Source: an uncultured bacterium (GTDB lineage: Bacteria > Bacillota > Clostridia > Lachnospirales > Lachnospiraceae). From it: 64,000 nucleotides of DNA. This document shows positions 52,832-61,001 of the stretch, in pieces. How positions within the stretch are numbered: position 1 is the stretch's first letter; the number at the start of each line of letters is the position of its first letter. The DNA lies in NCBI GenBank assembly GCA_947647735.1, contig CANSLJ010000011.1:52532-116531 (forward strand), written 5' to 3'. Under the pieces are notes generated by a model, which worked only from the letters and a program-made list of their open reading frames with translations, ran no database searches and was not told where the DNA came from. Both the position numbers and the translations under genes were made by a program.

Positions 52832-53556
52832 TCGGAACCAAAGACGTCCTTGTAGATCAGGGCGTCTTTTATATTGCCGCGAAGCGCCTCCGATACTAAG
52901 AAGTAATCGATACGCCACCCTGCGTTCTTCTCCCGGGCATGGAACCGGTAGGACCACCAGGAATAGGCGCCTTCCAGTTCGGGATAGAAGAAGCGGAAGG
53001 TATCGATAAAACCCGCCTTTGTGAGAGCGGTAAATTTTGCTCTCTCCTCATCCGTAAAACCGGCATTTTTGCGGTTGGTCTTCGGGTTTTTCAGGTCGAT
53101 CTCCCGGTGGGCAACATTCAGATCGCCACAGAAGATAACAGGTTTTGCCTCTTCCAATTTTTTCAGGTAGGCAAGGAAATCGTCCTCCCATTCCATACGG
53201 TAGGAGAGGCGTTTCAATTCGTCCTGAGAATTGGGCGTATAGACCGTGACCATATAAAAGTTTTCAAATTCCAGTGTGATAACACGGCCCTCGTGGTCAT
53301 GTTTTTCGATGCCGATACCGCAGGTGACCGACAGGGGTTCTTCTTTGGTGAAGACGGCGGTGCCGGAATAGCCTTTCTTTTCCGCATAATTCCAGTATTG
53401 GTGGTAGCCGGGGAGATCGAGGCTGACCTGTCCCTTCTGCAGCTTGGATTCCTGTATGCAGAAGATATCCGCATCTTCTTTTGTGACAAAGTCGGTAAAG
53501 CCTTTTCCGATGCAGGCACGGAGACCGTTTACGTTCCAGGATATCAGTTTTTTCAT
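52798..53556 (-). CDS. exoA: Exodeoxyribonuclease III
   Basis: A 252-residue AP endonuclease/3'-5' exonuclease (ExoA/XthA group) for base-excision repair. Conserved features are [16 protein letters not shown] at the start, [14 protein letters not shown] (metal-binding Glu), the [16 protein letters not shown] loop, [16 protein letters not shown] and the final [14 protein letters not shown] (catalytic Asp-His). It is on the minus strand. The last 34 bases overlap the end of the MATE gene on the other strand. Confidence 0.94.
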   Translation of the reverse strand: MKKLISWNVNGLRACIGKGFTDFVTKEDADIFCIQESKLQKGQVSLDLPGYHQYWNYAEKKGYSGTAVFTKEEPLSVTCGIGIEKHDHEGRVITLEFENFYMVTVYTPNSQDELKRLSYRMEWEDDFLAYLKKLEEAKPVIFCGDLNVAHREIDLKNPKTNRKNAGFTDEERAKFTALTKAGFIDTFRFFYPELEGAYSWWSYRFHAREKNAGWRIDYFLVSEALRGNIKDALIYKDVFGSDHCPVGLLVDL

Positions 53557-53651
53557 GGATTTTCCTTTCTGTTGACTGAGTTTAAACTGTTATGAGTATA
53601 CCACAGGAACATCAGAATGATAAGCAGATTCAGGTGTTCTTTTTAAAATTC

Positions 53652-53680
53652 TTGCGGTAGGTTTTCAGAGAGAATATAAT
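53652..53680 (+). promoter_or_regulatory. Promoter of the 123-residue gene
   Basis: TTGCGG (53652-53657) and TATAAT (53675-53680) with a 17-base spacer, about 31 bases before the start codon. Confidence 0.7.
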
Positions 53681-53711
53681 GGAAATATATTGATAAGAGG
53701 AGATGGCATAT

Positions 53712-54083
53712 ATGGATAAAAAACAGGAAAAAGCTTACGCGTGGGCAAAGGAACTTTGCAGGTACGCGGGAGCGGATGAAATATTTTTACAGGATTTCTG
53801 GGGGCGGCTGAGGGCGGATGAGGAGATTTATGAGGAGTTTGTCTATTATTTAGAGCATCAGGATTTTCTCTGCAAAGTAAAGGTAGAAGGATACGGGCTG
53901 GTGGATCTGATGATCTTCCAGATCGATCATTTTCGTGCGGTGATGGATCAGGATGTGGCGGATATGCGGCTGAATAAGGACAAGATGCTGCTGATGGCGT
54001 TCAACAGTCTGCTGCAGATGCGGAAAGATCCGGAGCCTTTTGTGAGGATGATGCAGGGGGAGACGGGGACGGACAGACAGTGA
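53712..54083 (+). CDS. Uncharacterised 123-residue protein
   Basis: I do not recognise this protein. It is soluble, helical and charged: an N-terminal KQEKAYAWAKELCRY helix, a DEEIYEEFVYYLEHQDFLCK helix region, VEGYGLVDLMIFQIDHFRA, and a final DKMLLMAFNSLLQMRKDPEPF. The ATG at 53712 is chosen because GAGGAG lies nine bases before it; the ATG at 53703 abuts that site. It has its own promoter and a strong terminator, so it is a single-gene unit. A lineage-specific protein is the safest description. Confidence 0.65.
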   Translation: MDKKQEKAYAWAKELCRYAGADEIFLQDFWGRLRADEEIYEEFVYYLEHQDFLCKVKVEGYGLVDLMIFQIDHFRAVMDQDVADMRLNKDKMLLMAFNSLLQMRKDPEPFVRMMQGETGTDRQ

Positions 54084-54168
54084 GAGATGTCAGATGATAC
54101 TTCCGGCAGGTTTTATATTTCAGGATCAATATGGAATGTCGGGATGGACGGCACGGAGACCAGAAACG

Positions 54169-54222
54169 AAAAACTTTGCCTGAAAAGAGCGGTGCCCGGA
54201 ATGTACAGGCAAAGTTTTTCTG
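54169..54222. terminator. Strong bidirectional terminator
   Basis: AAAAACTTTGCCTG (54169-54182) pairs perfectly with CAGGCAAAGTTTTT (54206-54219). It separates the 123-residue gene (+) and pepT (-), which converge here. Confidence 0.88.
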
Positions 54223-54248
54223 TTAAAATAAAAAATATACTCCGGTAT

Positions 54249-55487
54249 TTAAATATTTATGCTTCCATAGCGGACTGCAAGCCTGATCAGCAGCTCTGTC
54301 ACCTTCTCCATGGACTGGACGCAGGCATATTCAAAGCGGCTGTGGTAGTTTGCACCGCCGGTGCAGAGGTTCGGGCAGGGCAGTCCCATATAGGAAAGCC
54401 GGGAGCCGTCGGTTCCGCCTCTGACAGGAGTGATCCTGGGCTCAATGCCCATTTCCCGCATGATACTGCAGGCATTTTCCATCAGATGTGCATGAGGGAT
54501 GAGAATCTCTTTCATATTGTAATAGGAGTCCTTCATCTCTACGGTTACGACACCCTCTCCGTATTTCCGGTTCAGAAAGCCGGCGCAGGCGGTAAACAGT
54601 TCTTTTTTCTGTTCAAACAGTGTTTTATCATGGTCCCGGATGATGTAGTCGGCGACCGTCTCCTCCACATTTCCGCTGATCCCGTCGATATGAAAGAAGC
54701 CTTCCCGTTTTTCGGTATACATGGGATTCTGAAACACGGGCAGAAGATTCTGGAATTCCTGAGCGATCAGGATGGAGTTGATCATTTTGCCTTTGGCATC
54801 GCCCGGATGTACGTTTCGGCCGCGGATGATAAGTTTTGCGCCTGCCGCGTTGAAGGTTTCATCTTCCAGTTCGCCCAGTGCTCCGCCGTCCACGGTGTAG
54901 GCGAAATCTGCGCCGAAAAGCGCCACGTCAAAATGGTTTGCGCCTTCTCCTATCTCTTCATCCGGTGTAAAGCCGATACGGATCTTGCCGTGGGACAGTT
55001 CCGGATGGGTGAGAAGGTGCTCCGCCATAGCCATGATCTCCGCGACGCCGGCCTTATCGTCCGCGCCAAGTAGCGTGGTGCCGTCCGTGACGATCAGATC
55101 CTGTCCCTGATGGTTTTTCAGTTCCGGAAAATCGGAGACGGAAAGGTAGATGGATTCCGCCTCGTTCAGCAGGATATCTTTGCCGTCATAGTTTTCCACG
55201 ATACGGGGCTTTACATCCGTGCCGGTGACGGCGGGCGCCGTGTCCATGTGGGCGATAAAGCCGAGGACAGGACTTTTTTCACAGTCCGGTGTGGCGGGGA
55301 TGGATGCATATATGTAGCAGTGCTCCTCGTCATAGGTGATCTCCGAAGCCCCCATTTTTGTGAGCTGTGAAACCAGAAGCTTTGCCAGGTCACGCTGTTT
55401 TTCGGTGCTGGGCGTTACGCCTGTGGTCTCGCTGGATTGGGTGTCGATCTTGACATACTGTAAAAAATTTTCTATTGTATTTGTCAT
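54249..55487 (-). CDS. pepT: Peptidase T (tripeptide aminopeptidase)
   Basis: A 412-residue M20 zinc peptidase that removes the N-terminal residue of tripeptides. The ATG at 55487 is preferred because AAGGAGAT lies just upstream; the longer reading begins within that site. Typical segments are FLQYVKIDTQSSETTG, PVLGFIAHMDTAPAV, DGTTLLGADDKAGVAEIMA, FTPDEEIGEGA (catalytic Glu), and the later PVRGGTDGSRLSYMGLPCPNL. It follows nagB on the minus strand, with a hairpin between, so cotranscription is possible. Confidence 0.94.
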   Translation of the reverse strand: MTNTIENFLQYVKIDTQSSETTGVTPSTEKQRDLAKLLVSQLTKMGASEITYDEEHCYIYASIPATPDCEKSPVLGFIAHMDTAPAVTGTDVKPRIVENYDGKDILLNEAESIYLSVSDFPELKNHQGQDLIVTDGTTLLGADDKAGVAEIMAMAEHLLTHPELSHGKIRIGFTPDEEIGEGANHFDVALFGADFAYTVDGGALGELEDETFNAAGAKLIIRGRNVHPGDAKGKMINSILIAQEFQNLLPVFQNPMYTEKREGFFHIDGISGNVEETVADYIIRDHDKTLFEQKKELFTACAGFLNRKYGEGVVTVEMKDSYYNMKEILIPHAHLMENACSIMREMGIEPRITPVRGGTDGSRLSYMGLPCPNLCTGGANYHSRFEYACVQSMEKVTELLIRLAVRYGSINI

Positions 55488-55511
55488 GGTATCTCCTTCT
55501 TGCATCACGAA

Positions 55512-55535
55512 GCCCGCCGTGTTGAAGCGGCGGGC
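55512..55535 (-). promoter_or_regulatory. Hairpin between nagB and pepT
   Basis: GCCCGCCG (55512-55519) pairs with CGGCGGGC (55528-55535). It has no T-run on the transcribed side, so it looks more like an mRNA-stability or processing hairpin than a terminator. Confidence 0.5.
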
Positions 55536-55560
55536 AGAATATTTGGGTTGATCTTTGTCT

Positions 55561-56292
55561 TTATGCGTCGATCATGCTGAGCGCTGCTTCATCCGCTACA
55601 ACATAGAGATTCTTGTGGTACTGCAGGATGGAACCCGGAACGGCAGGCGTCACAGGTCCGTAGAGGCAGTCCCTCAGAGCTTTCGCTTTTCCTTCACCGT
55701 TCACAACGAGCAGGACTTTTTTCGCCTGCATAATGGTTTTGATACCCATTGTGTAAGCCTGGCGGGGTACGTCCTCCTCCTTCTCAAAGAAACGTTTGTT
55801 TGCCTGGATAGTGCTGGGGGTCAGATCGACACAGTGGGTTTCCAGAGAGAAATGGTCATCAGGTTCGTTAAAGCCGATATGGCCGTTCTGGCCAAGGCCG
55901 AGAAGCTGCAGATCGACGCCGCCCACCTGATGGATGATCTCGTTATATTTACCGCAGGCTTTCTCGCTGTCCGGCTCCGTGCCGTCAGGCAGGAAGGAGC
56001 GGCCTTCTTTTATATTGACATGTTTAAAAAGATTTTCCTGCATAAAATAGTAGTAACTCTGGTCATTGTCCTTTGTCAGTCCCTTGTACTCGTCCAGATT
56101 GACGGTGGTCACTCCTGAAAAGTCCAGATCGCCCTTGTTGTACCAATCAACAAGCTGTTTGTAGGTGCCGATGGGGGTGGAACCTGTGGCGAGTCCCAGT
56201 ACGCAGTCGGGTTTCATGATAACCTGGGCGGAAATGATATTTGCCGCCTTACGGCTCATGTCATCGTAGTCTTTTGCTCTGTAGATCCTCAT
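55561..56292 (-). CDS. nagB: Glucosamine-6-phosphate deaminase
   Basis: A 243-residue enzyme converting glucosamine-6-phosphate to fructose-6-phosphate and ammonia. Signatures are MRIYRAKDYDDMSRKAANII, LGLATGSTPIGTYKQLV, VNLDEYKGL (catalytic Asp), LLGLGQNGHIGFNEPDDHF (general base His), and YTMGIKTIMQAKKVLLV. GGGAGG precedes the ATG. It is divergent from nagA across 204 bases, so the two are likely regulated together from the shared intergenic region. It completes the conversion of N-acetylglucosamine-6-phosphate to glycolysis. Confidence 0.96.
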   Translation of the reverse strand: MRIYRAKDYDDMSRKAANIISAQVIMKPDCVLGLATGSTPIGTYKQLVDWYNKGDLDFSGVTTVNLDEYKGLTKDNDQSYYYFMQENLFKHVNIKEGRSFLPDGTEPDSEKACGKYNEIIHQVGGVDLQLLGLGQNGHIGFNEPDDHFSLETHCVDLTPSTIQANKRFFEKEEDVPRQAYTMGIKTIMQAKKVLLVVNGEGKAKALRDCLYGPVTPAVPGSILQYHKNLYVVADEAALSMIDA

Positions 56293-56496
56293 TGAAAAAC
56301 CTCCCTTAGTTTTAAAATAGTGTATGAAAAATCTTACTTATTTAAAAGTATCAAATATTGGGAGGAAAAGCAAGTAATGGTGGTAATATTTGCAAAATTA
56401 GGGTATACTTAGTTCAAGTTCATGGGGGCAGACCGGTCTGGGTGTTGGCATGCAGGGACCATGAAACAGAGAATCAGGAATGCAGGAGGGTGTAAC
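56293..56496. promoter_or_regulatory. Divergent nagB-nagA control region
   Basis: Contains TATACT (56404-56409) as a likely -10 box for nagA, with only a weak -35. An AT-rich stretch (56320-56360) lies on the nagB side. I see no convincing NagR-type operator by eye. Confidence 0.4.
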
Positions 56497-57624
56497 ATGT
56501 TATTTAAAGGTGGGAAAGTATTTTCAGGGGAGAAATTTGAGAGGACAGATGTAAGAGTCGAAAATGGAAAGATCGTGGAGATCGGTGAGGGGCTTTCAGA
56601 AAAAGCCGGAGAAGAAGTGGTGGAACTGGGGGATGATCTTTTGATCCCGGGGTTTATCGATCTGCATACGCATGGGTGTATGGGGTATGATTTTTCCACG
56701 GCGGATAAAGAAGAGATCGATAAGATGTGCGCATTTTATTTCAGCAAGGGCATTACCTCGGTTGCGGGTACGACCATGACTATGGGGTATGAGGATTATA
56801 AAAAGGCGGCGGCAACCATCGGGGAGTATATGGAGAGTGTGGAAGGACATAACCTGATCGGTATCAATATGGAGGGGCCGTTCCTTTCCGTGGAGAAAAA
56901 GGGCGCTCATGATCCGCAGTATATCATAGATACCTCCCAGGAGAAAATGGATGAGCTGAACGCGCTGGCAAAGGGACATTTCCTGATCGTGGATGTGGCG
57001 CCGGAGCGGCCGGGAGCGATCGCATTTATAGAGAAAAACAGTAAGGATTATGTGATCTCCGTGGCTCATACGGCGGCGGATTATGAGAAGGCGATGGAGG
57101 CTTTCCGTGCCGGCGCAACGGAAGTGACGCATCTGTTCAACGCCATGAACGGGCTGGGGCACAGAGATCCCGGTGTGCCGGGGGCGGCTTTTGCATCCGG
57201 GGCGAATGTGGAGATGATCTGCGATGGTATCCATATTCATCCCACAGTGATGCGGATGGTCTATAAAATGCTGGGTGAGCATCTGATGGTCATTTCGGAT
57301 TCCATGAGCGCCGCAGGGCTGCAGGACGGGGAATATGTGCTGGGCGGCCTGCCTGTTTTTGTAAAAGATGGGAAGGCAACTTTGAAGGACGGAACGATAG
57401 CCGGTTCCACAACGGATATGCTGAAGGAGCTGGGCGTCTGGATGGAGCAGTGCGGACTCAGCATGGAGGAGATCCTGCCCTGTATGACGATCAATCAGGC
57501 GAGGGCGGTGCACATGGAGGATAAGATCGGTTCCATAGAAGAAGGAAAAGCGGCTGATCTGGTGATCATGAGTGAGAAGCGGGAGATTAAGGCGGTTTAC
57601 AAAAACGGCGTCCGCAAAGTCTGA
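56497..57624 (+). CDS. nagA: N-acetylglucosamine-6-phosphate deacetylase
   Basis: A 375-residue amidohydrolase removing acetate from GlcNAc-6-phosphate. The ATG at 56497 follows AGGAGGG; the longer open frame from 56422 lacks a ribosome site. Conserved segments are LIPGFIDLHTHGCMGYDFS (metal site), GINMEGPFLSVEKKGAHD, TEVTHLFNAMNGLGHRDPG, DGIHIHP, and the catalytic Asp in VISDSMSAAG. Paired with divergent nagB, it channels amino sugars from wall recycling or mucin to fructose-6-phosphate. Confidence 0.95.
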   Translation: MLFKGGKVFSGEKFERTDVRVENGKIVEIGEGLSEKAGEEVVELGDDLLIPGFIDLHTHGCMGYDFSTADKEEIDKMCAFYFSKGITSVAGTTMTMGYEDYKKAAATIGEYMESVEGHNLIGINMEGPFLSVEKKGAHDPQYIIDTSQEKMDELNALAKGHFLIVDVAPERPGAIAFIEKNSKDYVISVAHTAADYEKAMEAFRAGATEVTHLFNAMNGLGHRDPGVPGAAFASGANVEMICDGIHIHPTVMRMVYKMLGEHLMVISDSMSAAGLQDGEYVLGGLPVFVKDGKATLKDGTIAGSTTDMLKELGVWMEQCGLSMEEILPCMTINQARAVHMEDKIGSIEEGKAADLVIMSEKREIKAVYKNGVRKV

Positions 57625-57719
57625 TACGGGATGGCGGACAGGCGGCTCAGATCTGTATATCGGAGGCGTATCTGACAGAGATCGGACGGCTGCATGTTGG
57701 AAGAAAAAGAGGAGAACAA

Positions 57720-58346
57720 ATGAAAAATATTATCTTTGATATCGGCAGTGTGTTGATCGGATACAGATGGAAGGATATGTGCCTGGAGGCGGGCTGGAAG
57801 GAAGAAAAGGCGGATAAGATCGGCAGGGGATTTTTTGACAGTCCCCTGTGGCCTGATTTTGATGCGGGGCTTGTCACCACGGAGGAACTGGTCAGGAGTG
57901 TTGCGGAAAAATATCCTGATCTGGAGGAGGACGCCCGCTGGTTTATCAGAAGCGGGAAGAAAATGGTGATCGAGAGGCCAAAGATCTGGGAGCTGATGAA
58001 GAAGCTGAAAGAAAAAGGGTATGGCATATATCTGCTGTCTAATTATTCGGAGGAACTGTTTGCATTACATACAACAGATCTGCCTTTTTGGGAGTTTGTT
58101 GACGGGGGCGTGATCTCGTATCAGATCCGCCAGATCAAACCAAATCCGCCAATTTATCAGCATCTGATGCAGAAGTATGATCTGAAGCCGGAGGAGTGCA
58201 TCTTTTTTGATGACAGGGAGGAGAACACGGAAGGCGCAAGGCGGCTGGGCATACAGGCGGTGACTGTGGTGGACGGTTCGGAAGAGCTGCTGGCGGAGGA
58301 ACTCGAAAAGCTGCTGGAGGTGGAAAACAATGATACATCCATCTGA
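57720..58346 (+). CDS. HAD-superfamily hydrolase, subfamily IA
   Basis: A 208-residue HAD phosphatase-like protein. Motif I is NIIFDIGSVLIG, in which the nucleophile Asp is present but the second Asp of DxD is replaced (DIG), as in the YihX/epoxide-hydrolase-type HAD group that reads FDxGxV. Motif II is YLLSNYSEE (Ser/Thr), motif III is the Lys in IRQIKPNP, and motif IV is CIFFDDREEN. A substrate is not evident; sugar phosphates are common for this branch. It overlaps the next gene by 17 bases, so both are coupled. AAGAGGAG precedes the ATG. Confidence 0.85.
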   Translation: MKNIIFDIGSVLIGYRWKDMCLEAGWKEEKADKIGRGFFDSPLWPDFDAGLVTTEELVRSVAEKYPDLEEDARWFIRSGKKMVIERPKIWELMKKLKEKGYGIYLLSNYSEELFALHTTDLPFWEFVDGGVISYQIRQIKPNPPIYQHLMQKYDLKPEECIFFDDREENTEGARRLGIQAVTVVDGSEELLAEELEKLLEVENNDTSI

Positions 58347-59049
58347 GATCCGTCTGGACATTCATACTCATACACTGGCAAGCGGCCATGCCTACGGTAC
58401 GATCCGGGAGATGGCGGAAAGCGCAAAGGAAAGGGGGCTTTCGGCGCTGGGGATCAGCGAACACGCGCCGGGAATCCCGGGGACATGCGATCCCATTTAT
58501 TATACGAATCTGAGGATGGCGCCTCATATGCTGTATGGTGTGGAGATATTGTACGGCTGTGAGGCGAATGTGCTGAATGACGGAACGCTGTCGCTGGATG
58601 AGAAACATATCAATCTGGTGGATTATGTGATCGCGGGGATTCACGGCAGATGTTATGAGGATGCCGGAATAGAAAAAAATACGGAGAATGTGATTTCCTG
58701 TATGAAACATCCGAGGGTGTTTCTGGTATCGCATCCCGATGATGACCATACGCCACTGGATTATGAAAGGCTTGTGGCGGGGGCGAAGGCGTATCATACG
58801 GCGCTGGAGGTAAATAACAGTTCTCTGCTCAAACAGGACAAGCGGCTGAACTGTGTGGAAAATTATAAGCGGATGCTCCGGTTATGTCAGGAATATAGAG
58901 TTCCTGTCATCGTGAGTTCGGACGCCCATGATCCAGCGTATGTGGGACGGTTTGAAGAGAGCTGTGAACTGCTGAACGAGGTGGGGTTCGATAAAGAACT
59001 GGTTATGAATACGAGTGTGAAGAGATTCAAAGCTTTTATTGGAATGTAA
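58330..59049 (+). CDS. PHP-domain phosphoesterase (YcdX-like)
   Basis: A 239-residue metal-dependent phosphatase of the PHP family. Metal ligands are in DIHTHT (about residues 10-15), ISEHAPG, LVSHPDDDHTP and SSDAHDP, consistent with a trinuclear zinc site as in E. coli YcdX. It begins within the end of the HAD gene (overlap 58330-58346), a sign of translational coupling and a shared pathway. The small partner HAD enzyme and this PHP protein may act on successive phosphorylated compounds, but the substrate is unknown. Confidence 0.85.
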   Translation: MIHPSEIRLDIHTHTLASGHAYGTIREMAESAKERGLSALGISEHAPGIPGTCDPIYYTNLRMAPHMLYGVEILYGCEANVLNDGTLSLDEKHINLVDYVIAGIHGRCYEDAGIEKNTENVISCMKHPRVFLVSHPDDDHTPLDYERLVAGAKAYHTALEVNNSSLLKQDKRLNCVENYKRMLRLCQEYRVPVIVSSDAHDPAYVGRFEESCELLNEVGFDKELVMNTSVKRFKAFIGM

Positions 59050-59191
59050 GAATTGTTATAAGAATATAAAAAATATAGTTGCAGGGCGATATGTATAAAA
59101 AAATTGTTTTGCATATGGATCTGAAATGCATCAATGATATATAATATATACAAATAAATACATAAACATACAAGAAGAAAGGCGAGAAGGT

Positions 59192-60433
59192 ATGGAAAAG
59201 AAGTACAGTATTGACACACAGGAAAACAGGGATTTTCTGCAGGAGATCAGAGAAGGGCTGTTTAGATTCGGGCATCGTTTTCCCTCCCCCGGCGGAAGTT
59301 CCTGGTATCTGGGGGATGACGGGACGCCCTGGACGGAGAAAAACAGGGAGGCTTATGTGACCTGCCGTATGGCGCATGTGTACAGCATCGCATCTTTTAT
59401 GGGACATGAGGGGAGCGAAGAGCTGGTGGATGCGGCGGTAAAAGGACTGGCAGGTGAGCTGCGGGATACGGAAAATGACGGCTGGTATGAAGGTCTCACG
59501 GCGGATGGCGGCGTTCTGCCCGGGAAGCAGTGTTATGCCCATGCCTTTGTGATCCTTGCGGGGACTTCCGCATATCTTGCGGGAAGGCCGGGAGCGGAGG
59601 AACTTTTAAAAGAGGCGCTGGAGGTGTATGACAGGTACTACTGGAATGAGGAAGAGGGGCTTTCCAGCGATAACTGGAATACGGAGTTTACGGTGATGGA
59701 TGACTACCGCGGCTTAAATGCTAACATGCATTCCGTGGAGGCTTTTCTGGCGGTGGCGGATGCTTACGGGAAAGAAGAATACCGGGTGCGGGCAGGCCGT
59801 ATCATCGATCATGTGTTGGGCTGGGCTAAGGACAACCACTGGCGGATCCCGGAGCATTATACAAAGGACTGGGAGCCGGATCTGGAGAAAAACAGAGAGA
59901 AGCCGGACGATCCCTTTAAACCTTACGGCGCAACGCCGGGACATGGACTGGAGTGGGCAAGGCTTATTACCCAGTGGGCACTGTCTACATATAAAGAAGA
60001 TAAAGAGGGCATGGCACCTTATATTCAGGCGGCAGAAGAACTCTTCCACAGAGCGGTGGAGGATGCCTGGAATGCGGACGGAGCGCCGGGGATCTGTTAT
60101 ACGACGGGTTGGGACGGAAAGCCCATCGTGCACGATCGGATGCACTGGACGCTGGCGGAAGGGATCAACACGGCGGCTGTGCTGTACCGCGTGACCGGGA
60201 AGCAGGAGTATGCGGATGTCTACGCGGAGTTTATGGAGTATCTGGATGAGAAGGTGCTGGACCACGTGAACGGCTCCTGGTTCCATCAGTTGGACCGCGA
60301 TAACAATGTATCAGGGACAGTGTGGCCCGGCAAGGCGGATATTTACCATGCGCTGCAGGCGACGCTGATGCCTTACTACGCACCGGAGATGTCGATCGCG
60401 CGGGCGGTGAAGGAAGAGATGAAGCTGTCCTGA
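59192..60433 (+). CDS. AGE-family sugar epimerase/isomerase (YihS-like)
   Basis: A 413-residue (alpha/alpha)6-barrel protein of the N-acylglucosamine 2-epimerase superfamily. The pattern resembles YihS-type aldose-ketose isomerases, which interconvert mannose, fructose and glucose or sulfoquinovose and sulfofructose. Histidines typical of the active site are in QCYAHAFVILAG, RGLNANMHSVEAFLAVAD (about residues 171-188) and DRMHWTLAEGIN, with ATPGHGLEWARL between. GAAAGGCGAGAAGG precedes the ATG. It is a single gene between the PHP gene and a terminator. Whether mannose isomerase or other sugar is the substrate is not settled by sequence. Confidence 0.82.
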   Translation: MEKKYSIDTQENRDFLQEIREGLFRFGHRFPSPGGSSWYLGDDGTPWTEKNREAYVTCRMAHVYSIASFMGHEGSEELVDAAVKGLAGELRDTENDGWYEGLTADGGVLPGKQCYAHAFVILAGTSAYLAGRPGAEELLKEALEVYDRYYWNEEEGLSSDNWNTEFTVMDDYRGLNANMHSVEAFLAVADAYGKEEYRVRAGRIIDHVLGWAKDNHWRIPEHYTKDWEPDLEKNREKPDDPFKPYGATPGHGLEWARLITQWALSTYKEDKEGMAPYIQAAEELFHRAVEDAWNADGAPGICYTTGWDGKPIVHDRMHWTLAEGINTAAVLYRVTGKQEYADVYAEFMEYLDEKVLDHVNGSWFHQLDRDNNVSGTVWPGKADIYHALQATLMPYYAPEMSIARAVKEEMKLS

Positions 60434-60498
60434 ACGAAGGCGGAGCTCTTTTGAGTTTGAATAAAGCGTTGGTGCGAAACTGACAGAAGTTACAATAA

Positions 60499-60550
60499 AA
60501 ATACCTCCTGAACAGAAAGTCAAAAACCGGCTGATGCTCAGGGGGTATTT
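60499..60550 (-). terminator. Terminator for the minus-strand binding-protein gene
   Basis: AAATACCTCCTGA (60499-60511) pairs with TCAGGGGGTATTT (60538-60550) with one G-U pair. On the minus strand it is followed by TTATTG and a T-rich run, fitting the end of the gene that stops at 60567. Confidence 0.65.
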
Positions 60551-60566
60551 ATCTGTTAAAGGATCT

Positions 60567-61001
60567 TTATTTTACAAACTCCGTTGTCACCAGATCCTCA
60601 TAGGGCAGGGCTTCGTCCAGTTCTCCTGCGTCCATCAGGATATTCAGAAGAAGGTCAAAGGCATCCTTCTCAAAAGCAGGATCTGTCTTCCAGGTATCCT
60701 GCGCGTCATAACGTTCCACGATGATCTCCAGCGTTTCCAGATCTGTCTCTGCAAACTGAGGGGATATGGATTTGGCGATCTCCTTCGGGGTATGCTCTGC
60801 ACAGTAATCCATGCCTTTCTGCAGGGCGTTGGTGAAAGCCTGAATGACCTCAGGGTTTTTCTCAATATAGCTCTTCTTTGCTGAGAAGGAGGTGTAGGGC
60901 ACATAGCCGGAGGCTTCGCCCAGGGAAGCTACAACATAGCCGTCGCCCTTTAACTCGAGAGAGGTCGCATGGGGCTCAAATTCGACTGTGTAAGTTTTTT
61001 A
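60567..61001 (-). pseudogene. ABC transporter substrate-binding protein, C-terminal fragment cut by a mobile element
   Basis: About 145 codons of an NMT1/ThiY/SsuA-like binding protein are readable up to the element boundary: EFEPHATSLELKGDGYVVAS, then LGEASGYVPYTSF, KKSYIEKNPEVIQAFTNALQ, and the usual helical end DLVTTEFVK. The frame lacks a start and the first part of the protein; it simply runs into the 3' end of the recombinase gene at about 61000. The missing 5' part is expected on the far side of the inserted element, beyond this window. An internal GTG (60902) that could start a shorter ORF is only an artefact. Confidence 0.75.

Noticed and set aside
54087-55073. A 328-codon open frame on the plus strand opposite pepT
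   Set aside because: It overlaps the strong pepT coding region and a perfect terminator at 54169-54219, so it cannot be a normal gene.
56596-57513. A 305-codon minus-strand frame opposite nagA
   Set aside because: His- and Cys-rich shadow translation with no ribosome site; nagA on the plus strand is secure.
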